Part shown: positions 15,452-23,444 of the stretch, in pieces
Layout: each line of letters opens with the position of its first letter
How positions within the stretch are numbered: the stretch's first letter is position 1
Source of the DNA: Chloroflexota bacterium
GTDB taxonomy: Bacteria > Chloroflexota > Anaerolineae > Anaerolineales > Villigracilaceae
Reading direction: 5' to 3'
DNA: 23,827 nucleotides
Assembly (NCBI GenBank): GCA_021796315.1
Contig: JAJYOH010000021.1
Location: 1-23,827 of the forward strand
Notes under the pieces: model-generated
The model's input: only the letters and a program-made list of their open reading frames with translations
Database searches by the model: none
Told to the model about the DNA's origin: nothing
Program-made: the position numbers and the translations under genes

Positions 15452-17875
15452 CTACGCCCGCAGCTTCTCGCCTTTCGGATCATACAAAACGGTGGCAGAC
15501 ACTTCCGCGATACGGCGGCCTTCGATCAATTCAACTTCAACACGCGAACCGGCTTTCGCAATTTCAATCGGCAGGTACGCATACAAAATATTTTTCTTCA
15601 ACGTAAATCCGTAGCCACCGCTGCGCACGCGCGTCAACACTTTGCCGTCAACATAGACCGCTTCGCCGCCGTAAATTTGCGTGAAGTCATCGCCATCCGC
15701 CAAAACAAGCGTGCATAACTTTGTCGAAAGTCCGGCTTTCTTTTTCTCGACCAGCGCATCACGTCCGATGAAATTCCCTTTATCGAGATGCACACAAAAA
15801 CCAAGCCCGCCTTCGTACGGCGTTTCCATCGGTGTGACATCGGTCGTGTAATAGCGATAACCTTTTTCAAGCCGCAGCAAATCCAACACTTTGTATCCGC
15901 CGACTTCGATGCCGAATTTTTCTCCAGCTTTGATGAGCGCATCCCAAACTATGATCGCCCGATTATTCGGAATATAAAATTCCCAGCCCAACTCGCCGAC
16001 ATAACTGACTCGCTGCGCCCAAACTTTGGCGCCGTTGATGAAAATATTTCTCGCGGTCAGATACGGGAACGCTTCATTCGAGACGTCATCTTTTGTGACC
16101 GTTTCCAAAACGTTTCTCGCCTTCGGGCCCCACATCGCGAGCGTCGCCCAATCCGTGGAAATTTCGCGGATGGTCACATCTTCATCTTCAACGTGCATTT
16201 GTATCCACGACATATCGTTGCCAATGAATGCCGAGCCGGTCACAACCCAGAAAACATCTTCGCCACGACGAGTGATGGTCACATCCGCTTCGACGCCGCC
16301 ATTAGCGTTCAAGAATTGAGTGTAAACCGCAGAGCCGATCGGTTTGTTGATGTCGCTGTCAGCCAGGCGGTTGAGCAGAGTCAGAGCATCGGGGCCGCTC
16401 ACTTCGATTTTGCCGAACGAGGTCAAGTCGAAGAGCGTGACGCGTTCTCTGGTCGCTTGATGCTCCACGCCAACGCGGTCAAAATACGGAGGCTTGTTCC
16501 AGCCCCATTCGCGTTGATCCGCACCGGCACGCCGCCAGGGTTTTCCCGGTTGGAAATAATTGACGCGCTCCCAGCCGAATTTTTCACCGAAGACCGCGCC
16601 CATTTCCTGCAAACGATAATGAACAGGGCTGACACGATGCGGACGCGCCCATTCATTTTCATCGTTGGGATATTTCAAGGCGTAATAATATTTCACGCCT
16701 TCGCGCGTGCGCTCGGCCGCGTATTCGGGGTTTATATAATTCGTTCCAAAGCGCGTAGCGCGATAGGCGTTGACGTCCTGCGGCGCTTCACCGCCGACGA
16801 TCCATTCAGCCATGAGCTTGCCCATGCCGCCCGCACCGCCATAACCATTGAGCGACATGCCCGCCGCCATCCATAAACCGCGCGCGCCCGCAACGGGACC
16901 AAGCATCGGCTGGCTATCGGGCGTGTATGCGCCGGGGTGACAAACGAGCGTGATGATTCCGGCTTCCTGCAAAAATGGGATTCTGCGAATCGCGCCTTCG
17001 AGCAACATTTCAAAGCGGCCGTAATCGGCGGGCAAAGTTGCGTTGCCGTGTTCCCACGGCGCGCCATCGATCCAACGTGCAAGCGGGTTCGGTTCGTAAC
17101 CGCCGATCACCAATCCGCCCTGTTCTTCGCGCATGTAAACCAAATTATCAGGGTCGCGCAAACAAGGCGTATCGTGCGTGAACTCATGTCCGGGCACAGC
17201 CTTCAACGCAATGTGCTGGTGATCGACCGGCGTGGTTGGAAGATAAACGCCAGCCATCGCGGCCACGCGCGGCGCCCACATGCCAGCGGCATTGACCAAA
17301 AGATTCGTTCGGATCGCGCCTTGAGTGGTCAGCGCTTTTTCAATCTCACCCTTGGCTGACAATTCGATTCCGGTCACGCGCGTGTTGGTGTAAACCGTGA
17401 CGCCCATTTCCTTGATAATGCGCGCCATCAAAGTTGTCGTTGAATACGGATCAAGGTGTCCATCGCGCGGCAAATAAATTGCGCCGTATAAATCTTTCGA
17501 GCTGATCTGCGGCATAATTTTTACCGCTTCGCTCGGAGAGATAACTTCGCAATCCATACCGATGGCTTTTGCTTTGCTGACGCTGCGCTGCAATTCCCTG
17601 AATTGATTTTCGCTCGAAGCCACGCGCAAACTTCCAACGTGATTGAACAATCCCAGTTCGCTGTAAAGTTCGATGCTGTATTTTCGGAATTGCATCATGG
17701 TCTTCGACGTGGAAAATTGCGTCACCAAACCGGCGGCATGAGAGGACTCGCCGCTGGCAATTTCCCCTTTTTCCAAAAGGATAACATCCTTCCAGCCAAG
17801 CTTGGCAAGATGATAAGCAATATTGACGCCGTAGATTCCCCCGCCGACGATGACAACCTGGGCCTGATCTTTCAT
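15452..17875 (-). CDS. Dimethylglycine/sarcosine dehydrogenase-like FAD and GcvT-domain protein
   Basis: The 807-residue product has the layout of dimethylglycine and sarcosine dehydrogenases. An N-terminal FAD domain (VVIVGGGIYGVN at 7-18) comes first, with SHAAGLVTQF whose His46 aligns with the histidine that carries covalent FAD in DMGDH. A central linking domain follows. The C-terminal half is GcvT-like and folate-binding (LFDLTSFGKIEVSG, SYVGELGWEFY, TPYEGGLGFCV). It would oxidatively remove an N-methyl group and hand the one-carbon unit to tetrahydrofolate. I start at the ATG at 17875 (MKDQAQVV); an in-frame ATG at 17914 would add 13 residues with no family match. A strong hairpin separates it from the importer ATPase gene upstream, and the Rieske gene follows after 61 bases. 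Confidence 0.88.
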   Translation of the reverse strand: MKDQAQVVIVGGGIYGVNIAYHLAKLGWKDVILLEKGEIASGESSHAAGLVTQFSTSKTMMQFRKYSIELYSELGLFNHVGSLRVASSENQFRELQRSVSKAKAIGMDCEVISPSEAVKIMPQISSKDLYGAIYLPRDGHLDPYSTTTLMARIIKEMGVTVYTNTRVTGIELSAKGEIEKALTTQGAIRTNLLVNAAGMWAPRVAAMAGVYLPTTPVDHQHIALKAVPGHEFTHDTPCLRDPDNLVYMREEQGGLVIGGYEPNPLARWIDGAPWEHGNATLPADYGRFEMLLEGAIRRIPFLQEAGIITLVCHPGAYTPDSQPMLGPVAGARGLWMAAGMSLNGYGGAGGMGKLMAEWIVGGEAPQDVNAYRATRFGTNYINPEYAAERTREGVKYYYALKYPNDENEWARPHRVSPVHYRLQEMGAVFGEKFGWERVNYFQPGKPWRRAGADQREWGWNKPPYFDRVGVEHQATRERVTLFDLTSFGKIEVSGPDALTLLNRLADSDINKPIGSAVYTQFLNANGGVEADVTITRRGEDVFWVVTGSAFIGNDMSWIQMHVEDEDVTIREISTDWATLAMWGPKARNVLETVTKDDVSNEAFPYLTARNIFINGAKVWAQRVSYVGELGWEFYIPNNRAIIVWDALIKAGEKFGIEVGGYKVLDLLRLEKGYRYYTTDVTPMETPYEGGLGFCVHLDKGNFIGRDALVEKKKAGLSTKLCTLVLADGDDFTQIYGGEAVYVDGKVLTRVRSGGYGFTLKKNILYAYLPIEIAKAGSRVEVELIEGRRIAEVSATVLYDPKGEKLRA

Positions 17876-17920
17876 TACAGCATATCGCCTTTCGGATTTG
17901 AGTTGAATTACCATACGCAA

Positions 17921-17969
17921 ATCCGCTTCTTTAACGGACCCCGGTTTGGGTCCCGATAAAGAAGCGGAT
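17921..17969 (-). repeat. Long two-part hairpin between the importer ATPase and dehydrogenase genes
   Basis: ATCCGCTTCTTTA (17921-17933) is exactly complementary to 17957-17969, a 13-bp outer stem. Inside it, GGACCC (17936-17941) pairs with GGGTCC (17948-17953) around a 6-base loop. No real U-tract follows (GGATTTGCG), so full termination is unlikely. It may lower or protect expression of the downstream half of the operon. Confidence 0.75.
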
Positions 17970-17991
17970 ATTTAATCGGCGGCGATTCCGT

Positions 17992-19059
17992 TTAATTCTC
18001 GCGGTCGAGAATCAGCACCGCTTCACGCGAACAGGTAACCTGTGATTTATCGCCAATCTTCGGAAGCTCAAGGAATGGATTATTGAAAGTGTCCATATTG
18101 AATTTTGTTTTGCCGATCGTTATCTGAATACGCACCACGGAGCCAAGGAATGTAATATTCTCGATGACGCAGTCAACCACATTCGCTTTCCTTTGCTCCG
18201 ATGCAAAGCTGAAACGCTCGGGACGAATGGCAATCGCAACTTTATCGCCCTTCTTTTGACCATCCACCCGGTTTGCAGATTCAAATTGCACGCCATCCAT
18301 CTCGATGATGCCTTTTTCAGGATCGACCATTTCGGCTTCGGCGGTATTCAATGTGCCCACGAAATTGGCAACGAACGCAGTCTTGGGGAAGTTGTAGATC
18401 TCGAACGGCGTACCGACTTGCTCCATATGCCCATGGCTCATCACCACGATACGATCAGAAATCGAGAGGGCTTCTTCCTGGTCGTGTGTAACGTAAATAG
18501 CAGTTATTCCCAATTCCTTTTGAATTGCGCGAATCTCGGAACGAAGTGAAATGCGGATCTTAGCGTCCAAGGCGGAGAGAGGTTCATCAAGGAGAAGCAC
18601 CTGAGGCCGAATGGCAAGGGCCCTCGCCAGCGCAACTCGTTGCTGCTGTCCGCCAGAAAGTTGGGATGGATAACTATCGCCCCTCTGTTCAAGGTGAATT
18701 AGCGCAAGCATTTCAGTTACGCGCTCTTTGATGGAAGATTCAGATTCCTTGCGAATGCGGAGGCCAAAACCAATATTCTGCGCAACGGTCATATTTGGGA
18801 AGAGAGCATAAGATTGAAAAACCATGCCCACATTGCGTTGGTTGGGCGCCTGATTGGTGATGTCTGCGTTATCAACAGTAACGCTGCCTTCGGTGGGAAT
18901 CTCAAAACCGGCAATCATGCGTAACGTAGTGGTCTTGCCGCAACCGCTGGGGCCGAGGAACGAAACGAACTCGCCACGCTCCACCTTTAAGTTAAAGTTC
19001 TCAACTGCAGTTGCCGTGCCAAATTGTTTACGAATGTTAGTGAGTTCAAGGAATGCCAT
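17992..19059 (-). CDS. ABC importer ATPase, PotA/spermidine-putrescine type
   Basis: The ATP-hydrolysing subunit of the importer, acting at the cytoplasmic face. With the start at 19059 it has 355 residues: Walker A GPSGCGKTT (36-44), Q-loop FQSYALFP, signature LSGGQQQR (134-141), Walker B VLLLDEP (154-160), D-loop SALD, and switch His192 in YVTHDQEEA. A C-terminal beta domain of the TOBE/OB type (IAIRPERFSF onward) follows, as in PotA, FbpC and MalK relatives. Of two adjacent ATGs (19062 and 19059) the second has better spacing from GGAG. It lies 17 bases after the second permease gene. The substrate is inferred from the downstream demethylation genes, so polyamine specificity should not be assumed. 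Confidence 0.93.
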   Translation of the reverse strand: MAFLELTNIRKQFGTATAVENFNLKVERGEFVSFLGPSGCGKTTTLRMIAGFEIPTEGSVTVDNADITNQAPNQRNVGMVFQSYALFPNMTVAQNIGFGLRIRKESESSIKERVTEMLALIHLEQRGDSYPSQLSGGQQQRVALARALAIRPQVLLLDEPLSALDAKIRISLRSEIRAIQKELGITAIYVTHDQEEALSISDRIVVMSHGHMEQVGTPFEIYNFPKTAFVANFVGTLNTAEAEMVDPEKGIIEMDGVQFESANRVDGQKKGDKVAIAIRPERFSFASEQRKANVVDCVIENITFLGSVVRIQITIGKTKFNMDTFNNPFLELPKIGDKSQVTCSREAVLILDREN

Positions 19060-19076
19060 CATTGTCTCCAATAGAG

Positions 19077-19874
19077 TTAATGAACGCCGCCCAATTGCCC
19101 CTGTCCGGGCCGTCCGTGACTGAGTAACTGGATCAAGCCGATGGCGGCCCAAGTAAGTGCAAGGCTGATGATTGCCAAAGCAGCCGGCTCGTAGGCTCGA
19201 TTATTTCCCATGTAAACAAGGTACGGCCCAAATGCCGGACGATTGAGCAGGCTCGCCAACGTGAATTCGCCGATCACAATCGCGAACGTCAGGAACGCTC
19301 CGCTGAGCAGCGCAGCGCGTATATTTGGGAAAATGATGCGGAACAAAATGGTAAACCAGCCCGCCCCCAGGCTTTGCGCCGCCTCGGTAAGCGTCCGCAC
19401 ATCGATCGCGCGCAAGCCCGCATCCACCGAACGATAGGTATACGGCATCGCAATGATAACGTATCCACACATCAAAAGCAGGTTGGTCGCCTGGTCGCTA
19501 TTCGTAAGGGCAAAGGGCGGCCCGCTATAAATTCGGATCAGCCCAAAAACAAGGACGATCGCTGGAATAACGAATGGCATGAGAGTAATGAATTCTATTA
19601 GCGGTCTAACCTGTGGTAAACGTAAATGCACCCAATACGCTGTCGGTACGATCAATAACAAACCGACAATGATCGTTGCCAACGCCATAAGGACGGAATA
19701 TGTGAACGATTCCCGGAATCGGGGATCAATCAGCACATTCTGGTAGGCAACCAGGCTCAACACTCCCCGTTTCTCGCGCAACGAAAAGTCCAACGTCCCA
19801 TACAGCGGCACAAGAAAATAGAGAGCGCCCAGGATGATCCAAAACCAGGCCCAGAGATTGATTTTTTTTCTCAT
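19077..19874 (-). CDS. ABC importer permease, PotC type
   Basis: A 265-residue inner-membrane permease with about six helices. The cytoplasmic EAA loop that docks to the ATPase is clear as LTEAAQSLGAGWFTILFRIIFP. The start is the ATG at 19874 (MRKKINLWAW), which overlaps the stop of the other permease in an ATGA, a sign of translational coupling; the longer in-frame form from 19907 is rejected. It would form a heterodimer with the neighbouring permease. The family also serves iron(III), 2-aminoethylphosphonate and other small solutes, so the sequence alone does not fix the substrate. Confidence 0.92.
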   Translation of the reverse strand: MRKKINLWAWFWIILGALYFLVPLYGTLDFSLREKRGVLSLVAYQNVLIDPRFRESFTYSVLMALATIIVGLLLIVPTAYWVHLRLPQVRPLIEFITLMPFVIPAIVLVFGLIRIYSGPPFALTNSDQATNLLLMCGYVIIAMPYTYRSVDAGLRAIDVRTLTEAAQSLGAGWFTILFRIIFPNIRAALLSGAFLTFAIVIGEFTLASLLNRPAFGPYLVYMGNNRAYEPAALAIISLALTWAAIGLIQLLSHGRPGQGQLGGVH

Positions 19875-20770
19875 TGCAGCCATCTCGCAGTTCGGCGTTG
19901 AAGCCATGAATATAAACCGATGGAAATTGCCATAATGACGATCATCCCGAAAGCGAGTGCATATCCGAGATTGGGATTGTAGAGTACATTTCCGCTTATC
20001 TGCGCGCCAATCAGAACCGTGACAATGTTAAGCGTGCGGGTAAGTGCGTAGGCAGTGGCATATGCGCCAAATGCATTCCCGAAAAGCAGAATCGTCGAGC
20101 CTAGCAGAGAGGGCAGGAGGATTGGCAGAGCAACATAACGCCAATATTGATAGGAACTTGCGCCAAGATTCTCAGACGCCTCGCGCCACTCTGCCCTCAA
20201 GCCGTCCAGGGCAGGCGCCATGATCAAAACCATCAGCGGGAACTGGAAGTACATATACGTGAGCGCCAACCCCCAAAAATTGTAGAGATTAAAACCTAAA
20301 TCATAAATGCCGATCCCCATTCGATCGAGAAAAAAAGCCGTAAGAAAGCCTGTGTGCCCCAGCGTGGCAATGAATGCAAATGCAAGTGGAACCCCGGCAA
20401 AGTTCGAAGCGACGCCTGAAAATGTTGTCAGCGCTGTTCGGATCCACTGCGGCAAGCCACCCAAAATGGCCGCGTACGCAAGCATGAAGCCTAAAATTCC
20501 TCCGCCAATGGCTGTGACGATGCTGATCTGAATACTAAGAACGTATGCATCCAGAATGCTCGGAGTGAAGAGATCAAAGATGTTCTGCAGAGTAAAACCG
20601 CCAGCGGGGTTCTGAAAACTGCCAACGATTAGAGAACTGGCTGGCCAGAACAGGAAGAGAACTACAAAAATCAGGAAAGGAACTATACCCACCCAAGGAA
20701 TAAGATTCCGAATGATCGAAGAATGCTGTGGAGGGCCTACTCGTATCTGGTTTTGAGTTGCTTGTGCCAT
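19871..20770 (-). CDS. ABC importer permease, PotB type
   Basis: A 299-residue permease with a first helix at about 27-46, five more helices, and the ATPase-docking EAA loop WREASENLGASSYQYWRYVALP. It pairs with the permease gene that overlaps its 3' end by four bases. The ATG at 20770 has GGAG ten bases upstream. The N-terminal 25 residues are polar and cytoplasmic. A 13-bp hairpin separates it from the binding-protein gene, a common place for an mRNA-stabilising stem when the binding protein is needed in excess. Confidence 0.92.
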   Translation of the reverse strand: MAQATQNQIRVGPPQHSSIIRNLIPWVGIVPFLIFVVLFLFWPASSLIVGSFQNPAGGFTLQNIFDLFTPSILDAYVLSIQISIVTAIGGGILGFMLAYAAILGGLPQWIRTALTTFSGVASNFAGVPLAFAFIATLGHTGFLTAFFLDRMGIGIYDLGFNLYNFWGLALTYMYFQFPLMVLIMAPALDGLRAEWREASENLGASSYQYWRYVALPILLPSLLGSTILLFGNAFGAYATAYALTRTLNIVTVLIGAQISGNVLYNPNLGYALAFGMIVIMAISIGLYSWLQRRTARWLQ

Positions 20771-20797
20771 CTTGGAAACACTCCAGTTGTTATTATT

Positions 20798-20826
20798 TCT
20801 CCTCCCCTTCTGAGAAGGGGAGGAGA
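20798..20826 (-). repeat. Perfect 13-bp hairpin between the binding-protein and permease genes
   Basis: TCTCCTCCCCTTC (20798-20810) and its exact complement (20814-20826) flank a 3-base loop. The stem is GC-rich and very stable. On the transcript it is followed by AAATAATAAC, not a U-tract, so it probably protects the upstream binding-protein mRNA and does not terminate fully. Confidence 0.75.
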
Positions 20827-20841
20827 GTGAACAAACGGAAG

Positions 20842-21993
20842 TTACGGCGCCTTCTGGACGTTTGCGCCGACGACGCTATCCCAGTTCTTGGTGATAACGT
20901 CCTTATAAGCAGCTTGTTGATCCAACGTCGGGAAGACGGCATTGGCATAGTTCGCAGCAGGAGGCAGTTTCGCCATCAAGTCTGCCGGAAGCTTGTTTGC
21001 CTGGGCCATTGCATTGAAACGAATGGGGTGGCAATAACCTTTGAGCCAGGTCAGTTGACCTTCGTCCGAGTACAGATACTCCATCCACAATTTCGCGGCG
21101 TTCGGATGCGGCGCATATGCGCTGATCGCCTGGATGTAGATACCGGCAACAACACCGGTCTTGGGCACGATCGTCAAGATCTTGGGGTTGCCAGCCAGGG
21201 TGTCGTTATCGGCGAGCGACAAATAGTCCCACGTAATGTTGATGGGGGTCTCACCCTTGGCAACAGTTCCGGCCAAACCTACAACGGGAACAAAATTGCC
21301 TGCCTTGTTCAGGCTGGCAAAAAAGTCGAGACCGGCCTGACCGGCTTTGCTAACGTCTCCACCCGAGGCGGAGAGACCTGCAGCAAACACGCCCTGGATC
21401 GCCTGAGCCGCCTGACGCGGATCACCCGACAATGCAACGCTGTTCTTGTATTCAGGCTTCTGAAGATCAGCCCAATCCTGTGGCGGATTCTTGACAATGT
21501 CGGCGTTGACTTCGAACGCCATTACGCCATAATAATCACCATACCAATAGCCATTGGGATCCTTGGCGGTATCCGGAATCTCATTCCAGGTAGATACCTT
21601 GTAAGGAGCAGATAACCCTTGTTGCACGAGTTGCGGACCAAATGACAGACCTACATCAATCACATCTGGTGCTTGGGGCCCTTTGTTATCTTTGTTCGCG
21701 ATAATAGCCTGGATCTCTTCTCCGGAGGAGCCATTAGGATTCAAAGAATTGATCGGGATTCCATATTTGGCCGTAAACTGCTTCATCATGTCGCCGTAGT
21801 CGCACCATGTATCCGGCAACGCGATGGTGGTCAACTGGCCTTCAGCCTTGGCTGCCGCAACGAGGGCATCCATGCCAGTGCCGCCGCCGGTAGCGGGCGC
21901 CGCTGTAGGCGTTGCCGCCGAGCCGCAGGCGGAAAGAATCATGCTGACGACCAGAACCAATGGGAAAACGTTGAACAAAATCTTTTTGGTCAT
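20842..21993 (-). CDS. ABC importer substrate-binding lipoprotein
   Basis: The 383-residue product begins with a lipoprotein signal (MTKKILFNVFPLVL, then MILSACGS) with lipid-attachment Cys23. A Thr/Pro/Ala/Gly-rich linker follows, then a two-lobed solute-binding domain of the PotD/AfuA class (DVIDVGLSFGPQL, GYWYGDYYGVMAFEVN, TPINITWDYLSL). Several Trp and Tyr residues near the expected cleft (PDTWCDYGD, WYGDYYG, WDYL) could form an aromatic box for a quaternary amine; that is inference. The start ATG at 21993 has AAAGGAG about nine bases upstream; the longer in-frame form from 22092 would run through the promoter. It is the first gene of the importer and demethylation operon. Confidence 0.92.
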   Translation of the reverse strand: MTKKILFNVFPLVLVVSMILSACGSAATPTAAPATGGGTGMDALVAAAKAEGQLTTIALPDTWCDYGDMMKQFTAKYGIPINSLNPNGSSGEEIQAIIANKDNKGPQAPDVIDVGLSFGPQLVQQGLSAPYKVSTWNEIPDTAKDPNGYWYGDYYGVMAFEVNADIVKNPPQDWADLQKPEYKNSVALSGDPRQAAQAIQGVFAAGLSASGGDVSKAGQAGLDFFASLNKAGNFVPVVGLAGTVAKGETPINITWDYLSLADNDTLAGNPKILTIVPKTGVVAGIYIQAISAYAPHPNAAKLWMEYLYSDEGQLTWLKGYCHPIRFNAMAQANKLPADLMAKLPPAANYANAVFPTLDQQAAYKDVITKNWDSVVGANVQKAP

Positions 21994-22019
21994 TCTCTTC
22001 TTCTCCTTTTGGGTTTTTG

Positions 22020-22042
22020 TATGGAAACCATATGCTTCCATA
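22020..22042. promoter_or_regulatory. Operator-like inverted repeat at the importer operon start
   Basis: TATGGAA (22020-22026) and TTCCATA (22036-22042) are perfect 7-base half-sites around a 9-base centre. The repeat covers the predicted start of transcription and the first 20 bases of the message, upstream of the ribosome binding site. This position suits a repressor that responds to the imported substrate. A short RNA stem is the alternative. Confidence 0.5.
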
Positions 22043-22047
22043 GTTCG

Positions 22048-22077
22048 ATTATAAACGAAACAGGAAACCTTAATCAA
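22048..22077 (-). promoter_or_regulatory. Sigma-70 promoter of the importer and demethylation operon
   Basis: On the minus strand TTGATT (22077-22072) is followed by an 18-base spacer and a perfect TATAAT (22053-22048). Transcription would begin near 22041, giving a leader of about 48 bases before the binding-protein ATG at 21993. Confidence 0.65.
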
Positions 22078-22091
22078 AATTAAACCAGACA

Positions 22092-22283
22092 TTAACCGAG
22101 CATGATTGTGAAATTAAATTCAGGGTCCGGGTTGAAGGAAGAAGGAGTTGGCAAACTCATTTCGGAAGGATTGACCGGCAGGATATGCCGTTCGCGCGCC
22201 GCTGGCCAAAACCCCCAAAGCAGCAGGCCGCAGGAGAGCAGAAGCAAAAGAACTCCAAGAAGGATTCGCAATCGCTTTGCCAT
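22092..22283 (-). CDS. Small single-helix membrane protein, unknown
   Basis: I do not recognise a family. The 63-residue product is a basic start (MAKRLRI), one strong hydrophobic helix (about 8-26, LGVLLLLLSCGLLLWGFW), then a polar Pro/Ser-rich tail of about 35 residues, probably outside the cytoplasm. The ATG at 22283 is chosen because a perfect TATAAT ends six bases upstream and nothing like a ribosome binding site fits, so the message is probably leaderless; the longer in-frame form from 22319 would overlap this promoter. It sits between the ATP-grasp gene and the importer operon and has its own promoter. Function is open. Confidence 0.6.
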   Translation of the reverse strand: MAKRLRILLGVLLLLLSCGLLLWGFWPAARERHILPVNPSEMSLPTPSSFNPDPEFNFTIMLG

Positions 22284-22289
22284 GTGCCT

Positions 22290-22319
22290 ATTATATACTG
22301 GATTAATCTCAAAGGCCAA
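22290..22319 (-). promoter_or_regulatory. Promoter for the small membrane protein, leaderless type
   Basis: On the minus strand TTGGCC (22319-22314, four of six consensus bases), an 18-base spacer and a perfect TATAAT (22295-22290) precede the ATG at 22283 by only six bases. The expected start of transcription is the A of the ATG itself or a base beside it. Confidence 0.6.
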
Positions 22320-22327
22320 TCAGCGGA

Positions 22328-23287
22328 CTATTTAGAAACCCTGGCTGCTCTCTGTTTTTGACGCACAATCGCCGAACGAAAAATGCGATCGAAGAATCCA
22401 TCGTAACCATCCTTGTCGTAAAGGATCATGTAATCGGCGGGGCCGTATTCTTCGGGCAGATATAAAATTCCGCCGTTGGGATTAATTTCCAAAATGAATA
22501 ACCCGCCTTTTTCGTCCATGCGCACATCGCAACGCCCATAGCCCGTGCATCCCATCGCAAGGTACATCCGTCGGCCAACATCCTGTAAACGCGGAATCAA
22601 AGTTTCGTCTTTCACTTCTCGAAATTCAAACGGCACGGAATAATCCCACTTGATATCAGCGTGCCAGAAATCGTGTCCTTCAGGGAAGATCAATTCGGTC
22701 GGCGGATAAACGAACGGCCTGGAAAGATCGTCGGGGTTATCCACGATGAAGACGTTGAACTCGCGCCCGACGATAAACTCTTCGACGCGCGCCGCACCAA
22801 ATTCCGAAGAGATGCGTTCAAACTGGACCTTGAGCTGGTCCGCCGTTTCGACGCGACTCTGCGCCGTCATGCCGATGCTGCTATAACTGCGCGGATGCTT
22901 GACCATCAGCGGATAACGCAGATCGTCCGCGGCCTTCAAAACATCTTCGCCCGCCCGAACATGATGCCCGCGCGCAAAACCGATTCCGTTTTTATCGGCT
23001 TTCTCCTGCATCTCTTCGCGGCTCGGATCGTAGCAATTACTGCTGGCGCCCGTGAATGGCATATTCAATTCTTCCATCGCCTGGATGACATCCAGGCCGG
23101 GATAATCTTCATCCGCCGCGCCATCGCACAAATTGAAATAAACATCGAAGCGATTTTCTTTGGCAAGCGCGCCGAGTTTTTTCATGACTGGCCTGCTCAA
23201 TGTGACCATCTCCCAATCGAACTTTTTCAGGAACTCAGCAGGAGTAAAACCGTAAGTCTCTTCATCGTAAAGGACACACACGCGCAT
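22328..23287 (-). CDS. D-alanine-D-alanine ligase-like ATP-grasp enzyme
   Basis: The 319-residue protein has the Ddl-like ATP-grasp layout: an N-terminal Rossmann-like part with FNLCDGA and NMPFTGASS, Lys130 in PLMVKHPRSYSSIGM (ATP loop), EEFIVGREFNV (Glu169 and Glu170), and the metal-binding end GRCDVRM followed by FILEINPNGG (Asp254, Glu267, Asn269). These enzymes join a carboxylate to an amine through an acyl phosphate. The N-terminal lobe differs from housekeeping Ddl and no cell-wall gene is adjacent, so a specialised peptide or amino-acid ligase is as likely as Ddl. The ATG at 23287 has GAGGTG close upstream. It faces away from the rightward genes, and I saw no convincing promoter for it. 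Confidence 0.85.
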   Translation of the reverse strand: MRVCVLYDEETYGFTPAEFLKKFDWEMVTLSRPVMKKLGALAKENRFDVYFNLCDGAADEDYPGLDVIQAMEELNMPFTGASSNCYDPSREEMQEKADKNGIGFARGHHVRAGEDVLKAADDLRYPLMVKHPRSYSSIGMTAQSRVETADQLKVQFERISSEFGAARVEEFIVGREFNVFIVDNPDDLSRPFVYPPTELIFPEGHDFWHADIKWDYSVPFEFREVKDETLIPRLQDVGRRMYLAMGCTGYGRCDVRMDEKGGLFILEINPNGGILYLPEEYGPADYMILYDKDGYDGFFDRIFRSAIVRQKQRAARVSK

Positions 23288-23373
23288 AAGTCACCTCGTT
23301 TCTGAATGCGAACGTTATCATAAAAATATTATCCATACAATGTTTTGAATGATTTTTTGGCTTAAAGTTTTTG

Positions 23374-23403
23374 CTTACATCAAAATAGATTTGGTTGTAG
23401 AAT
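23374..23403 (+). promoter_or_regulatory. Possible promoter for the rightward DUF4062 remnant
   Basis: CTTACA (23374-23379), an 18-base spacer and TAGAAT (23398-23403) give a moderate match about 40 bases before the ATG at 23445. The whole 157-base divergent gap is AT-rich, so chance matches are likely. I see nothing else in this gap. Confidence 0.3.
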
Positions 23404-23444
23404 GAACGCATGGACTGGCATACTGAAACAGCGAGGGTAACACG

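Noticed and set aside
15788..16876. Long plus-strand open frame of 362 codons
   Set aside because: It lies wholly antisense to the dehydrogenase gene, whose domains and motifs are clear; its translation has no recognisable domain.
20728..21615. Plus-strand open frame of 295 codons
   Set aside because: It crosses the hairpin and runs antisense to the binding-protein gene; no start site or domain supports it.
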